DNA of 64,000 nt from JABFXX01 sp964419605 (lineage in GTDB: Bacteria; Myxococcota_A; Polyangia; Haliangiales; Haliangiaceae): the NCBI GenBank assembly GCA_964419605.1, contig CAYQQM010000018.1:4897-68896 (forward strand), read 5' to 3'. This document shows positions 33,650 through 42,681 of this stretch, in pieces. The position numbers and the translations under genes were made by a program. Position 1 is the stretch's first letter, and every line of letters begins with the position of its first letter. Below the pieces are notes generated by a model. The model worked only from the letters and a program-made list of their open reading frames with translations, did no database searches and was not told where the DNA came from.

Positions 33650-34795
33650 TCAGCGATACTTGCGAACTCGCTCGACGATGTGCGGCAGCACAGCAAGGAC
33701 GGCGTCGATGTCTGCTGCGGTGGTGGTTCGGCCGAGTGAAAATCGCACGGCTTCGCGTGCCTGTTCCGGGGTCATGCCCAACCCGAGTAAGACCGGCGAA
33801 GCCTGTACGCTACCACTGGTGCAAGCAGCGCCGGTTGAAACCGCAATGCCTTCGAGGTCGAGCGCCATCGCGATCGATTCGCCAAGCGCGCCAGCAAAGC
33901 CTGCGTTGATTGTACCGCCGATCCGCGTCCCGCCATGGATGCGAACCGCAGGCAACGCCAACAGCCCAGACTCCAGCCGTTCCCCCAGGGCGGCGACCCG
34001 CGGCCACGACGATAGCTCAACGGCCGCCGCTGCCGCACCAAACCCTATGATTCCAATGGAATTTTCGGTACCGGGACGGCGACCGCGTTCCTGGTGACCC
34101 GCGGCGATCATCGGCAATCCGCGGTCGCCGACAATCGCGAGCGCACCCACCCCCTGGGGACCGCCGAGCTTGTGCGCGGAAATCGCAATCGAATCCGCCC
34201 ACGCCCAGGCCGTCAGGTCAATTTTCCCCGCGGCCTGGACGGCGTCGACATGGATGCGTCCGGCCTGCCCGGCGGCCGAGGCGCGTCGCGCAGAAGACAC
34301 GAAGTGCGACCATTCCTCGACGTTCGCCAGGGTCCCAAGCTCGTGGTTGACAGCGCCAACTGCGACAAGCCCAAACGGCTCGCCGGGTCGCGGCGCGCGA
34401 ACCTCGCCCCCTGAACCGACTTCGAGTTCGGTGATGGTCCATCCCCGAGCGCACAGAGCATCCATCGCGCCGACGAGTGAGGGGTGATCGATCCGGGCCA
34501 CAAATGCACGTCTCGCGATCGCTGAGGTCTCGGCAATGCACGCGTGCGCCAACACGCCGAGAGCATTGGCCTCCGTGCCACCGCTGGTAAACACGACGTG
34601 TTCGCGCGGCCGACCCATCAATCGGGCCACGTGGGCACGCGCTCTCTCTACCCCGTCGCGAATCCTTCGCCCTTCCGCGTGGATAGACGACGGGTTACCC
34701 AGCATGGCCATGGCGTCGATCATGGCCGCGCGCGCCTCGTCGATAAGCGGCGCTGTAGCGTTGAAATCCAGGTAGATCCGCCCGTGCGTTGACAT
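33650..34795 (-). CDS. cysteine desulfurase (NifS/IscS class)
   Basis: 381 residues, fold-type I PLP enzyme. Motifs: YLDFNATAPL (N-terminal signature), FTSGGTEANALGVL, HVDAVQAAGKI, the PLP lysine in ISAHKLGGPQGVGAL, and the catalytic Cys in STGAACTSGS. It removes sulfur from cysteine for Fe-S cluster or thio-modification pathways. Neither iscU nor mnmA is adjacent in this window. It is divergent from the GspE-N/GAF gene with only 19 bp between starts, and may be co-transcribed with the fatty-acid operon downstream. Confidence 0.92.
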   Translation of the reverse strand: MSTHGRIYLDFNATAPLIDEARAAMIDAMAMLGNPSSIHAEGRRIRDGVERARAHVARLMGRPREHVVFTSGGTEANALGVLAHACIAETSAIARRAFVARIDHPSLVGAMDALCARGWTITELEVGSGGEVRAPRPGEPFGLVAVGAVNHELGTLANVEEWSHFVSSARRASAAGQAGRIHVDAVQAAGKIDLTAWAWADSIAISAHKLGGPQGVGALAIVGDRGLPMIAAGHQERGRRPGTENSIGIIGFGAAAAAVELSSWPRVAALGERLESGLLALPAVRIHGGTRIGGTINAGFAGALGESIAMALDLEGIAVSTGAACTSGSVQASPVLLGLGMTPEQAREAVRFSLGRTTTAADIDAVLAVLPHIVERVRKYR

Positions 34796-34814
34796 AAGAG
34801 TGCCAGGAGCGATT

Positions 34815-36497
34815 ATGTTCTACATCCTTGTGGCTGACGATACTGGGATCCTGTTGGTTCGCTCAGGCCTGGTTTCTGCCGGCGTACTGGGGGAGGCGCG
34901 TCGACAGGTGGAGACTGCGGGCGGAACGATCGGCGAGCGGTTGGTGGAAACCGGTGCGGTCAGCGATGACGCGCTCACGGATCTGTACCTCCAGTACCTT
35001 CAAGTGCCCCGCGTAAGCGCTAGCACACTCGCGCACCTCCACGTCGGTGCCATCGCAGCTTTGCCGAACAAGATGGCGATCGCTCTGCGAGCGATTCCGA
35101 TCTCACGCGATCACGACAACAATCTGATGGTAGCGATGAGCGACCCGCTTAACGCGCATGCCGTGGATGAAATCGCTTCATATACCGGTGCTCGCGTAGT
35201 TCGCGCCGTCGCCACCCAGATGCAAATCGCGTGGTGCCTCGCGCATTACTACGACCACCTGACCGCATTGGGCAAGCGGCTGCTACAGCCCGACTCCGAA
35301 GCGACGTCCGAACCGCCGGGCACTGCCAAGAAAGCGACGTCTGCCCCGCGATCGCGGACGGCCTCGGGCGAGATCCGGCTCACAAACGCCGCGTCCGCGG
35401 TAACCCCACGGCCCCCCGCCCAACTCACGCCTCCCGATCTACATCCCCCGCGCAACGAAGAAGACACCGCGAAGATCGTGTCCCCACACCGAAAGCGGCC
35501 TCCGGCGGTGCACCCCCCGGAACTCGAAGCTCGCTCGGGAGAAGTCGAAACAAAGCCGGGGCCACAGCCACATGTGACCAGCGAGCCCACGATCGTGGTG
35601 AACCTCGAACCCTCGGCACCGACGCTCGTAGACGACCACGCCCGCACCCCTCAAAGGGGCGTGTTTCCCCGACTGCACCGGACGACCCACGTGGGGGTCC
35701 CCCCCCTGTCCGAATCGCCTATCGAGCCCAAAAGGGAGCCAGAGGATGACTGGTACGACGACGACGATACACACGAGGTGACCCTCCCAACGCCGCGCCA
35801 CGCGGGCTCGTTCGAGAGCGACGAGTCAACGGACCCGAGCTGGGGGCCACCAGGCACTACGATCCCGCCTCCCCTCCGGGGTGAATCCGCGGAGCTCCGC
35901 GATGGCGAATCAGACGCCATCCCCGTAGCAGATCCGGACACCAAGCCGTTGCGCCTATCGCGACCATCACTCACAGAACGCAGCCGGCCTCACACATCAT
36001 CTGAGGCGGATCTCGCACGCCACCTCGAGACCGCGACCCAGCAAGCTCTTGAACTGATCCACGCGCTCGAAAGTGCAACCGATCGGGACGAGGTCGTTAC
36101 CGCCCTCATCCACCATATCGCCGCCTCGCACGTGCGCGCTGGCCTATTCGTATCCCGCGGCAACGAGCTTTCGCTGTTCTCGATCTCTCCTCCAGGTACA
36201 GCGATGTCCGCGGTGACACTGCGCCTCGATCGGCCCTCAACGTTGCAAGAGGTCATTGAAGCGAGGCTGCCGTATCGAGGCCCCATGCACGACCCGGACA
36301 GTCGGTCGTTTCTCGAGGCAGTACTTGGAGCGTGCCCGGCGGAGATCTTGCTCGTTCCAATCGCGGTGCGGGAACGAGTCGTCGCCACCTTGTTCGGCGA
36401 ACACCGAACGCGCCACACGTTTGACGATCAACTAGCGCTCGTGGCGCGGGCGGCGGGATTAGCCCTGGAACGAATTCTCATGGCGAAGCGCGGATAA
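34815..36497 (+). CDS. GspE N-terminal (MshEN-like) domain protein with C-terminal GAF-like domain, no ATPase
   Basis: 560 residues from the ATG at 34815 (AGGAG 5 nt upstream; a GTG at 34800 is in frame but lacks a site). Residues about 1-160 match the N-terminal domain of GspE/PilB-type ATPases (GVLGEARRQVETAGGTIGER, LTDLYLQYLQVPRV, NLMVAMSDPLNAHAVDEI), a fold known to bind cyclic di-GMP in some homologues. Residues about 170-400 are a Pro/Glu/Arg-rich linker. About 400-555 look like a GAF domain (ALELIHALESATDRDEVV, LVPIAVRERVVATLFGEH). No Walker motifs are present, so this is not a secretion motor; a second-messenger-responsive adaptor is more likely. Its 3' end overlaps the convergent gene by 20 bp. 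Confidence 0.75.
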   Translation: MFYILVADDTGILLVRSGLVSAGVLGEARRQVETAGGTIGERLVETGAVSDDALTDLYLQYLQVPRVSASTLAHLHVGAIAALPNKMAIALRAIPISRDHDNNLMVAMSDPLNAHAVDEIASYTGARVVRAVATQMQIAWCLAHYYDHLTALGKRLLQPDSEATSEPPGTAKKATSAPRSRTASGEIRLTNAASAVTPRPPAQLTPPDLHPPRNEEDTAKIVSPHRKRPPAVHPPELEARSGEVETKPGPQPHVTSEPTIVVNLEPSAPTLVDDHARTPQRGVFPRLHRTTHVGVPPLSESPIEPKREPEDDWYDDDDTHEVTLPTPRHAGSFESDESTDPSWGPPGTTIPPPLRGESAELRDGESDAIPVADPDTKPLRLSRPSLTERSRPHTSSEADLARHLETATQQALELIHALESATDRDEVVTALIHHIAASHVRAGLFVSRGNELSLFSISPPGTAMSAVTLRLDRPSTLQEVIEARLPYRGPMHDPDSRSFLEAVLGACPAEILLVPIAVRERVVATLFGEHRTRHTFDDQLALVARAAGLALERILMAKRG

Positions 36498-37695
36498 TTT
36501 GGTCGTAGCGACGCGCCCGGCGTTCAGCATGGTCTTTGAGAACGGCCCACAACGCGGGGTATGCGCCCGCGAGTTCGAATAATGCTGTGGGAGGAAGCAA
36601 GAGCAGCTCAGAATCGTCCGTAGCGACCACATTGGCAGGAGCTGGTGCGCGCCCAAGGAGAGCCGCTTCCCCGACGTAGTAGCCGATCTCAATTGTCTCG
36701 AGAATTGTGTCGGCGCGGTTTGGCCGTTCGAGTCGCAGCTCGAGCCGACCTCGCAACAACGCCACCAGCGGATGAGACAACGCTCCCTGGCGAATCACAA
36801 TCGTCCCAGCGCGGACGTTCCGACGCTCAAAATGCTGCAGCGCTGCAGCTTGCTGCTGTTCCGACAGCGCAGCGAAAAACGTATTCGCAGTGGGTTCAAT
36901 TGCGTCGGGGTTGCGAGGCGAGGTCAGTTCCTCATCGGCATCCGCTGAAGCGGTTTCGAGAACAACTAGCGGGGCCGTATCGCGCAACGCCGACGACGAG
37001 GAACCCGTCCGCGCCGGAGCGTAGCGCTCACCCGGATCGAAAATGACGTCTTCGCTCTCGGTCGTGTGAGTGATGAGGCCAGAGATCCGCCGCGCCGCCT
37101 CGGCCAGCCCTGCAACTTTCGACGGAACGGACATCTCGGTTCGCACGCCGCGCACTCCGTAAGGCGACTTGGTCGCCGGGGTTGACGGGTCGGCAACGTG
37201 GTACGGCAAGGCTCCAGGCAACGGAGTATCTTCGTTAAACACGCCGTGTGACCGAGATGGACCGACGCGAGTGCGTAGGACCGGCGGACGCGTTGCAACT
37301 CGCGGATGCGAGATCAACGCTGCCAAGCTGGCCGAGCGAGCTCTTGAAGCGGAGCGGGCCGTAGGCACGTGATGTTCGGCGGCAGGATCGGAATTGCGAA
37401 CGTTCTGGGTCGCCGTAACGTCGTCGTCATCGCTGTGCAGCAGCTCGTCGACCATACGTTGAATTTCGGCATCATCAGGCGCGATTTCAAGCACCGACTG
37501 ACCGAGTGTAAGGGCTTGCGCGTAGCTTCCTTGGGCGCGACAGGCGAAGGCAGCGGATCGCAGCATCGCGCATGCTTCGGCATCGCGCCCCACCTCGCGA
37601 AGCAGCCTGGCGAGCCTGACCTGGAGCGCCACGTTCGCGGGTTCCTGCGATAGCCGCTTCTCGAGGTCGTGCAGCGTCGCAGAATCTTCGGTCAC
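36478..37695 (-). CDS. TPR-like plus cyclic-nucleotide-binding domain protein
   Basis: 405 residues from a GTG at 37693-37695 that overlaps the upstream stop (GTGA); an earlier in-frame GTG at 37758 would overlap it by 67 bp. The N-terminal about 85 residues are TPR-like helices (VALQVRLARLLREVGRDAEA, SYAQALTLGQSVLEIAPDDA). A long low-complexity Ser/Arg/Pro linker follows. Residues about 275-400 form a CAP-family domain: RNVRAGTIVIRQG, LVALLRGRLELRLE, GYYVGEAALLGRAP (phosphate-binding cassette, with Glu but P-x-P rather than R-T/S-A at the end) and VVATDDSELLLLPP. No DNA-binding helix-turn-helix is present, so it is not a CRP regulator. Last gene of the ferredoxin/lipoprotein operon. Confidence 0.75.
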   Translation of the reverse strand: MTEDSATLHDLEKRLSQEPANVALQVRLARLLREVGRDAEACAMLRSAAFACRAQGSYAQALTLGQSVLEIAPDDAEIQRMVDELLHSDDDDVTATQNVRNSDPAAEHHVPTARSASRARSASLAALISHPRVATRPPVLRTRVGPSRSHGVFNEDTPLPGALPYHVADPSTPATKSPYGVRGVRTEMSVPSKVAGLAEAARRISGLITHTTESEDVIFDPGERYAPARTGSSSSALRDTAPLVVLETASADADEELTSPRNPDAIEPTANTFFAALSEQQQAAALQHFERRNVRAGTIVIRQGALSHPLVALLRGRLELRLERPNRADTILETIEIGYYVGEAALLGRAPAPANVVATDDSELLLLPPTALFELAGAYPALWAVLKDHAERRARRYDQIIRASP

Positions 37696-38267
37696 GATGG
37701 AGTCAGGGATACCTGGGCCTTGAACGACATCGCCGGCGTAGTGGTCTGCAACTTCCACTTACTAGCGACCGTTTTCATGCATGCGTCGAAGGTTTCGCCG
37801 AGCGACGGCGAAAATTGCGAATCGCGGAACGCGCCCGATTGCGCAAAGCTCGCAGATACGTTCAAGGTCACGGTGCGAGCTTGAAGCGCACTGTTCTTCT
37901 TCAACGCCTGTTCGTAACACTTCTGAATTGCACCTCGCGACTTCGCAACGACATCGAGAAAGTCCTTGGAAGCCAAAGCCGCTGCCTTGTCGTCGATCGG
38001 GTGCGCAACTCCCGGCCCACCCGGCTTCACGGTAAGCGCATTGCCTTCGATCGCTACGACGATCTCGCCTCCACCTTTATCGCGCAACAGACGCGCGTTT
38101 TCTTCTTCCACGGCTTTGATGAGCTTGTCCTTCTCAGCCAAGTTTTTCTTGCACTGATCGAGATCGGCTTGGGTTCGGGGATCCGGCTTGGTCACTGTTT
38201 CCCCTTTGCATGCGACTGCGCCGAGGACGAGTTGGAAGCCGAGGACGACCATGAGTTGGTGTGTCAT
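37692..38267 (-). CDS. lipoprotein with coiled coil and AgmX/PglI-type C-terminal domain
   Basis: 191 residues. Type II signal peptide MTHQLMVVLGFQLVLGAVAC. A short charged coiled coil follows (DLDQCKKNLAEKDKLIKAVE). The C-terminal domain has IQKCYEQALKKNSALQARTV and FDACMKTVASKWKL, the paired-Cys AgmX/PglI signature. Periplasmic, outer-membrane anchored. Its ATG shares one base with the stop of the ferredoxin gene (TAATG), and its stop overlaps the cNMP-domain gene, so all three are coupled. Confidence 0.75.
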   Translation of the reverse strand: MTHQLMVVLGFQLVLGAVACKGETVTKPDPRTQADLDQCKKNLAEKDKLIKAVEEENARLLRDKGGGEIVVAIEGNALTVKPGGPGVAHPIDDKAAALASKDFLDVVAKSRGAIQKCYEQALKKNSALQARTVTLNVSASFAQSGAFRDSQFSPSLGETFDACMKTVASKWKLQTTTPAMSFKAQVSLTPS

Positions 38268-38686
38268 TAGCTAGGGTCTTTCTCCTTGGAGCCTACGGGT
38301 TGTGAGTAAAGAATTCCAGGCCGCTCAATGAACTCTCGAATAATTTCGCCACCCACGACATGGCCTGCAACTACGCGTCGAACACGCGAGTTATCCATTC
38401 GATTATACAACGCGGTGGCGCCTCTTGGACCTGGCGGAGTAGCAAACCCGCTACCGATCTCTGGGGCGGTAGCCCCCACGACCTCTCGCACGAGTACATT
38501 CGGGCCCTGGGTGCACCGTCCAAAGCAGCTCTGCCAGGTGATTTCGCAGTTGTCCGAGCCCGCGACCTGCAACGCTGACTGAAACGCGTCGAATAACGCA
38601 CTCGACCCGCGGCGGTCCCCGCACTCGGGTCCGCGACAGATCGAGATCTTGAACCACCGCTGCGCCAAGCACAAAAATAGTAACAC
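38267..38686 (-). CDS. thioredoxin-like [2Fe-2S] ferredoxin
   Basis: About 139 residues. Start uncertain: GTG 38686, or TTG at 38674 or 38668; none has a clear ribosome site, and the open frame continues upstream without family likeness. Core motifs: ISICRGPECGDRRGSSALFD and EITWQSCFGRCTQGPNVLVR, giving the four cluster-binding cysteines (CxxxxC and CxxxC) of the Shethna-/NuoE-type fold. These small proteins carry electrons in the cytosol. Here it leads an operon with a periplasmic lipoprotein and a cyclic-nucleotide-binding protein, so its redox partner is not evident. Confidence 0.8.
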   Translation of the reverse strand: MLLFLCLAQRWFKISICRGPECGDRRGSSALFDAFQSALQVAGSDNCEITWQSCFGRCTQGPNVLVREVVGATAPEIGSGFATPPGPRGATALYNRMDNSRVRRVVAGHVVGGEIIREFIERPGILYSQPVGSKEKDPS

Positions 38687-38754
38687 TAACGAGGGACCGA
38701 ACAGGCCCGCGTGCCGCAACGATCTAGGCCAATTTCCGGCCACATGCGCGTTGT

Positions 38755-39585
38755 GTGAGCTACAACTACAAGGTGGATCCCGCCGTACTTTCGATCCTGC
38801 GATGTCCGCGGTGTCGCGTTTCTGCCCCATTTGCCGATGCGCGATCGCCTCGGTGCGGAGCGTGTGGCTTAGAGCCACAGCGCACGATTCCTGGGGTGCT
38901 CGACCTCATCGACAGTTCCGTCGGCGGGGAACCCACAGCTCCGACTTCTGAACAGCGCTTCATGGAGTCGGACCTCGTCGCTCGGATCTACGACCGAATT
39001 TGGCGCCCCACGTTCGTCCGCCTGTTCGGGGGAAAAGGCGCAGGACGTGCGGTCGGCGGGCTCTCGGGCGAACTCTACATTCATAAACATAGTCTTTCAC
39101 TCGACGAGCGTCCTGGTCCCTGGCTCGATCTATCATGCGGTCCCGGCGCTTTCGTCCGCGCCCTGGCCGCTGCCGCTCCCGGCGCGTTGGTCGTGGGGCT
39201 CGACATATCGCGGGCCATGCTCGATGTCGCCGCACAGCGGACGCGGAGCTATCCAAATGCAGTGCTCGTGCGCAGCGACGCTCACGCCCTACCGTTCGAA
39301 GACGAAGCGTTTGGAGGCATCAACAATGCCGGAGCTCTGCATGCATACGAGGACCCAGAACTCGTGCTGCGCGAGGTTCGCCGCGTCCTTCGACCGGGGG
39401 GCGTTTACGTTGGTTCGACCTTCACCGAAGCGCGAACTTCCGTGGGCCGACTCATGTCGCGCGCCACCGGCGTTCGCCGTTTTGATCCTATCGAGCTGCG
39501 CGCCGCACTTCAGCGCATCGGGTTCTCCGACTTTGAAGATGTGCGGTTGGGAGATGCATTTGTGTTCCGGGTCAAACGCCCGTAG
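38755..39585 (+). CDS. class I SAM-dependent methyltransferase with N-terminal zinc ribbon
   Basis: 276 residues from a GTG at 38755. The N-terminus is a Trm112-like zinc ribbon (LRCPRCRVSAPF and SPRCGACGLEPQ, four Cys). Residues about 115-230 are the SAM-binding Rossmann core: WLDLSCGPGAFVRAL (motif I), VVGLDISRAMLDVAAQR (acidic loop), LVRSDAHALPFEDEAFGGIN and EVRRVLRPGGVYVGSTF. It resembles UbiE/biotin- or menaquinone-type methyltransferases, but the substrate is unknown. It is divergent from the ferredoxin operon, and its 3' end overlaps the permease gene tail to tail by 14 bp. Confidence 0.85.
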   Translation: MSYNYKVDPAVLSILRCPRCRVSAPFADARSPRCGACGLEPQRTIPGVLDLIDSSVGGEPTAPTSEQRFMESDLVARIYDRIWRPTFVRLFGGKGAGRAVGGLSGELYIHKHSLSLDERPGPWLDLSCGPGAFVRALAAAAPGALVVGLDISRAMLDVAAQRTRSYPNAVLVRSDAHALPFEDEAFGGINNAGALHAYEDPELVLREVRRVLRPGGVYVGSTFTEARTSVGRLMSRATGVRRFDPIELRAALQRIGFSDFEDVRLGDAFVFRVKRP

Positions 39586-40954
39586 GTGCGGGACGCGGCG
39601 CTTCTTTCCACCGCTTGCGGTAGAAGTACATGAAAATCACCTGAATCGCCGACAGCAGAGGTACGGCGAGAAGTGCTCCGGTCAGACCAAAGCTGGCCTC
39701 GCCAAAAAACAGCGCAAAGATCACCAGTACCGGATGAATCTTCGCTGCCGTGCCGATGATTTTGGGGTTCAGGACGTTCGCTTCAATCGCGTGGATGCCG
39801 ATGATCCACAGCACCATCATGACGCCCCGAAACACATCGATACCCTGATCGCCCGAGGCCAGCGCCACGATCACGATCGGCACCGAAGACAGGATCGAGC
39901 CAAAAATGGGAATCAAGCTCATCAGGCCTGCGACCAGAGCGAGAATGATCTGATACTTCACACCGAGTAGAAGCAGACCGACGTAGGTAAACGCAGCGTT
40001 GATGACGCAAATCAAAAGCTGGCCGCGAATCACACCGGAAAGGCCCTGGTTGATTCCCGCGATGATGACATCGTAGTCATCGCGAGTGTTGGTCGGGAAC
40101 AGTCCACGCAAGAAGCCGTGGACCGTTTCTAGGTCCATCAGAATGAACGCACCGATCATGAGCGTAAAGAAGAACATGAATACACCGCGGACGAGCCCAG
40201 CAACGACGCTTTGCAGCACGCGGACCACGTCGTTGAGCTTGTCTTGCAAGCCGAGGAGGGACCGCTTGACGTAGGCCCGCAACTTGTCCTCGAGGGCGGC
40301 CGGCTCTGGTCTCTCATCGACCGCCTCAACCTGAAATCCGCCGTCACCGAACGGCTTAACATGTATGCCATGGCTCGCGAGCTGCACCGCGTAACGCCCA
40401 TCGGGGAGCGGAGTCAGCGTGAATGCAGTGCTCGGAGGCAGCGGGACCTCGGGCGCCATCGACGTTTCTTCCGACGAAGGCTTCGGGGCCTTGAGCGACG
40501 GGAACTTGTATTCTAACCAACGCGCAAACTGAGGTGCGTACTCATCGTTGATGCGCTTGTATAAACCCGGGGCTTCTTGGCCCAACCTGGCTAGATCGCG
40601 CGACAATCGAGGCACGAGCAACATTACGAACCCTACGATCGCGGCGATGAAAACGATGTAGCAGATGACAATTGCCAGGGCGCGCGGCATCCTCCGCGTG
40701 CCGTTCTTGCGCACCGTCATGCGCGCGACGATCGGCGCAAGAATGTAGGCGATCAACGCCGCGAATACGAACGGCAGCATCACCGACCGGCCGAGGAATG
40801 CGATGAGCAGAACGAATAGGGGAAAGGCCCAGCGGCCAAGGAACCTCCATACGGAGCCCCCCGTATCGCCGAACCACGTATCGCGCCGCGACCGCGGGGC
40901 TTCCGCTGGACGGGGCGTCGAAGCCGATGCCGTCTCGGGCGGATCAATCGTCAT
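39572..40954 (-). CDS. AI-2E/PerM-family transporter
   Basis: 460 residues from the ATG at 40952-40954 (longer in-frame reading upstream is unlike the family). Eight hydrophobic segments: FLGRWAFPLFVLLIAFLG, SVMLPFVFAALIAYILA, ALAIVICYIVFIAAIVGFVM, and after a soluble domain of about 150 residues GVFMFFFTLMIGAFILMD, LLICVINAAFTYVGLLLLG, IILALVAGLMSLIPIFGSIL, MVLWIIGIHAIEA and LVIFALFFGEASFGLTGALL. The LIPIFGSIL and GxxxxLTGxxLAxPL signatures belong to the PerM/AI-2E exporter family. The periplasmic or cytosolic insert after the third segment is longer than usual. Substrate unknown. Confidence 0.88.
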   Translation of the reverse strand: MTIDPPETASASTPRPAEAPRSRRDTWFGDTGGSVWRFLGRWAFPLFVLLIAFLGRSVMLPFVFAALIAYILAPIVARMTVRKNGTRRMPRALAIVICYIVFIAAIVGFVMLLVPRLSRDLARLGQEAPGLYKRINDEYAPQFARWLEYKFPSLKAPKPSSEETSMAPEVPLPPSTAFTLTPLPDGRYAVQLASHGIHVKPFGDGGFQVEAVDERPEPAALEDKLRAYVKRSLLGLQDKLNDVVRVLQSVVAGLVRGVFMFFFTLMIGAFILMDLETVHGFLRGLFPTNTRDDYDVIIAGINQGLSGVIRGQLLICVINAAFTYVGLLLLGVKYQIILALVAGLMSLIPIFGSILSSVPIVIVALASGDQGIDVFRGVMMVLWIIGIHAIEANVLNPKIIGTAAKIHPVLVIFALFFGEASFGLTGALLAVPLLSAIQVIFMYFYRKRWKEAPRPAPTGV

Positions 40955-41195
40955 ACGCGCGGAGGGTATACCAGACCAACGCCGAGTGCGGCGGCACAGG
41001 CCGCGTATTACTATCGTACCGAATGCCTCGGGAAGCCGTCGCCGCCCACCGCCTTCGCGAAGCGCGACGATGGAGCAACACAATCCGTCGGCTGCGAGGG
41101 CGACGCATGCGAGCACAATCGAAGAATTTTGGTTCGTTTCCCCGGTCTGAGATCCTCGAAACCCTGGTCGTTTCGGTTCCGAGATCTGTGGTGGC

Positions 41196-42329
41196 CTATT
41201 CCCGCGCCAATACGGCTACCGCTTGCTTGTAGCCGAGCGCTGCCACGCTGTGGACGAGCCCGCGGGCTGTTGGCAAGACACGCAGCTTATGCACCATCTG
41301 GATGAGTGCGCTCAGCGTCGTGTTGTTCCAGGGCGCCTTGGCCAGATTGAGGCCCCCGGAGATGGTGATGTCGTTGCGCTCCAGGAACGCTGGGATCTCC
41401 CCGACGGAGCCAACCAGCCCAGATCGAAGCAGGAACGCGATAGGCACCACAGGATAGCACGTGTAGATTTCGAGTAGCATGCGCTCCTCTACCACCGCGC
41501 GGCGAAGGTCGAGTTGCGCCGACCGGGAGGCCTTCTCCAGCACCGTCTCGAGGTGAAAAAAGTCGGCGATTCGATCGATGGCTGCGAGTCCGTCTTCTCC
41601 CACCTGCTCGACGTGCGCCGCCCGCACTCGAATTACTCGCGACGGATCGGGCGCACATAGCTGGGTGCCTCGTTCAGAAGCAAGGATGAGGCACCCGGAA
41701 AAGTCCACGGATGGATTCGCGCAATCGACGCCGCGGAACAAAGGGGAGACCTCTGCGAACCACCGCGGATGCGGGCGCTCCGCACCGGGACGGAGCGCTT
41801 TCCATGTACGCCAGTAATTTTCGAAGAGCCTCTCGGCGCATCGCTTAAATGACTCGACCGAGATGTTTGCGCGCTCGAGAAAAGCGAAACCAAGTTGGGT
41901 GTACGCCTTGAGAAAGGTTTCGCCTGGCCCGTAGACCTCCATCAACCGATCCCGCTCCGGCTTCCGATCTACATACTCGGAGCGCAAGTTGTCCTGGCCG
42001 CGTATAACGACGAGGTCGGCAGCACCTTCGGAGAATACCTTTCTCGCATGCACAATCGCTTCGATCGGCGCACAAGCGCCTCGGACATAATGTTCGGGAA
42101 TCGGACGGTCCCAAGCCATACTCATAGGGGCCACGTGGAGATCGATCATCCGAAGACCAGCGCGTTGCGCGGCGCCGACGATGCGCTCGGTCTCTTTGAG
42201 ATCGCCGCTCCCGTCGATCACGCGGCTTGCGGCAACGATGTTCACCGGCACGGGGTCACAATGCATGGCGCCGTCGCGAAAGTCCAATCGCGCGCCGAAC
42301 GCGGTGGCCGCTGCCGCTCTCTGATTCAT
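41196..42329 (-). CDS. thiolase-superfamily protein lacking the thiolase cysteine
   Basis: 377 residues. The C-terminal third keeps a thiolase-like ITISGGLNLAKAPWNNTTLS (where thiolases have GGxxxxGHPxGATG) and the closing VHSVAALGYKQAVAVLA. The middle contains VYGPGETFLKAYTQLGFAFL and a Cys/His-poor core. The nucleophile Cys loop (CxSG) is not found, and the GHP histidine is replaced by KAPWNN. This suggests a degenerate thiolase such as those that act as scaffolds or SCP2-type non-catalytic partners. No CoA gene is nearby; it lies between a permease and the defence island. Family assignment is moderate. Confidence 0.6.
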   Translation of the reverse strand: MNQRAAAATAFGARLDFRDGAMHCDPVPVNIVAASRVIDGSGDLKETERIVGAAQRAGLRMIDLHVAPMSMAWDRPIPEHYVRGACAPIEAIVHARKVFSEGAADLVVIRGQDNLRSEYVDRKPERDRLMEVYGPGETFLKAYTQLGFAFLERANISVESFKRCAERLFENYWRTWKALRPGAERPHPRWFAEVSPLFRGVDCANPSVDFSGCLILASERGTQLCAPDPSRVIRVRAAHVEQVGEDGLAAIDRIADFFHLETVLEKASRSAQLDLRRAVVEERMLLEIYTCYPVVPIAFLLRSGLVGSVGEIPAFLERNDITISGGLNLAKAPWNNTTLSALIQMVHKLRVLPTARGLVHSVAALGYKQAVAVLARE

Positions 42330-42681
42330 ATCAGGGCAGTGTCAAGCAGGCGGAACGTACGCGCTCAGATCGACAACAGGTGTTGCGCATATTTTGCTAC
42401 TTTCAGGAATTCAGTCCGGGCCGCGCACGCAAAGCCACCCAAAAACATGTCTTAGATCCGTGGATTGATGGCCGACCTGCCCCTGCATACGCACGGCGAG
42501 GGCGATTGCCTGCTGTTGGCTAAAACGGCGGCGGAACTCTCAATCTCGCGGGATGTTGCTGGTATTGGCGCTCCGGTTTCCGGCTTAGATTTCATGAGAT
42601 AGAGGCCATTCTCAAAGACGGGGCTAGGTCAGATCGATCCCGACCTGAATGCTCGAGCGATCCGCTATCGGGTAATGTAAC
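42330..42681. other. intergenic stretch, 352 bp, no gene seen
   Basis: Between the start of the thiolase-like gene and the stop of the DUF2326 gene. The longest in-frame reading is a 44-codon ORF near 42466 with no family likeness. No tRNA, inverted repeat longer than 10 bp or promoter was convincing. It marks the left edge of the defence island. Confidence 0.5.

Noticed and set aside
42466..42600. 44-codon ORF left of the ABC-3C operon
   Set aside because: No ribosome site, no family likeness and length compatible with chance.
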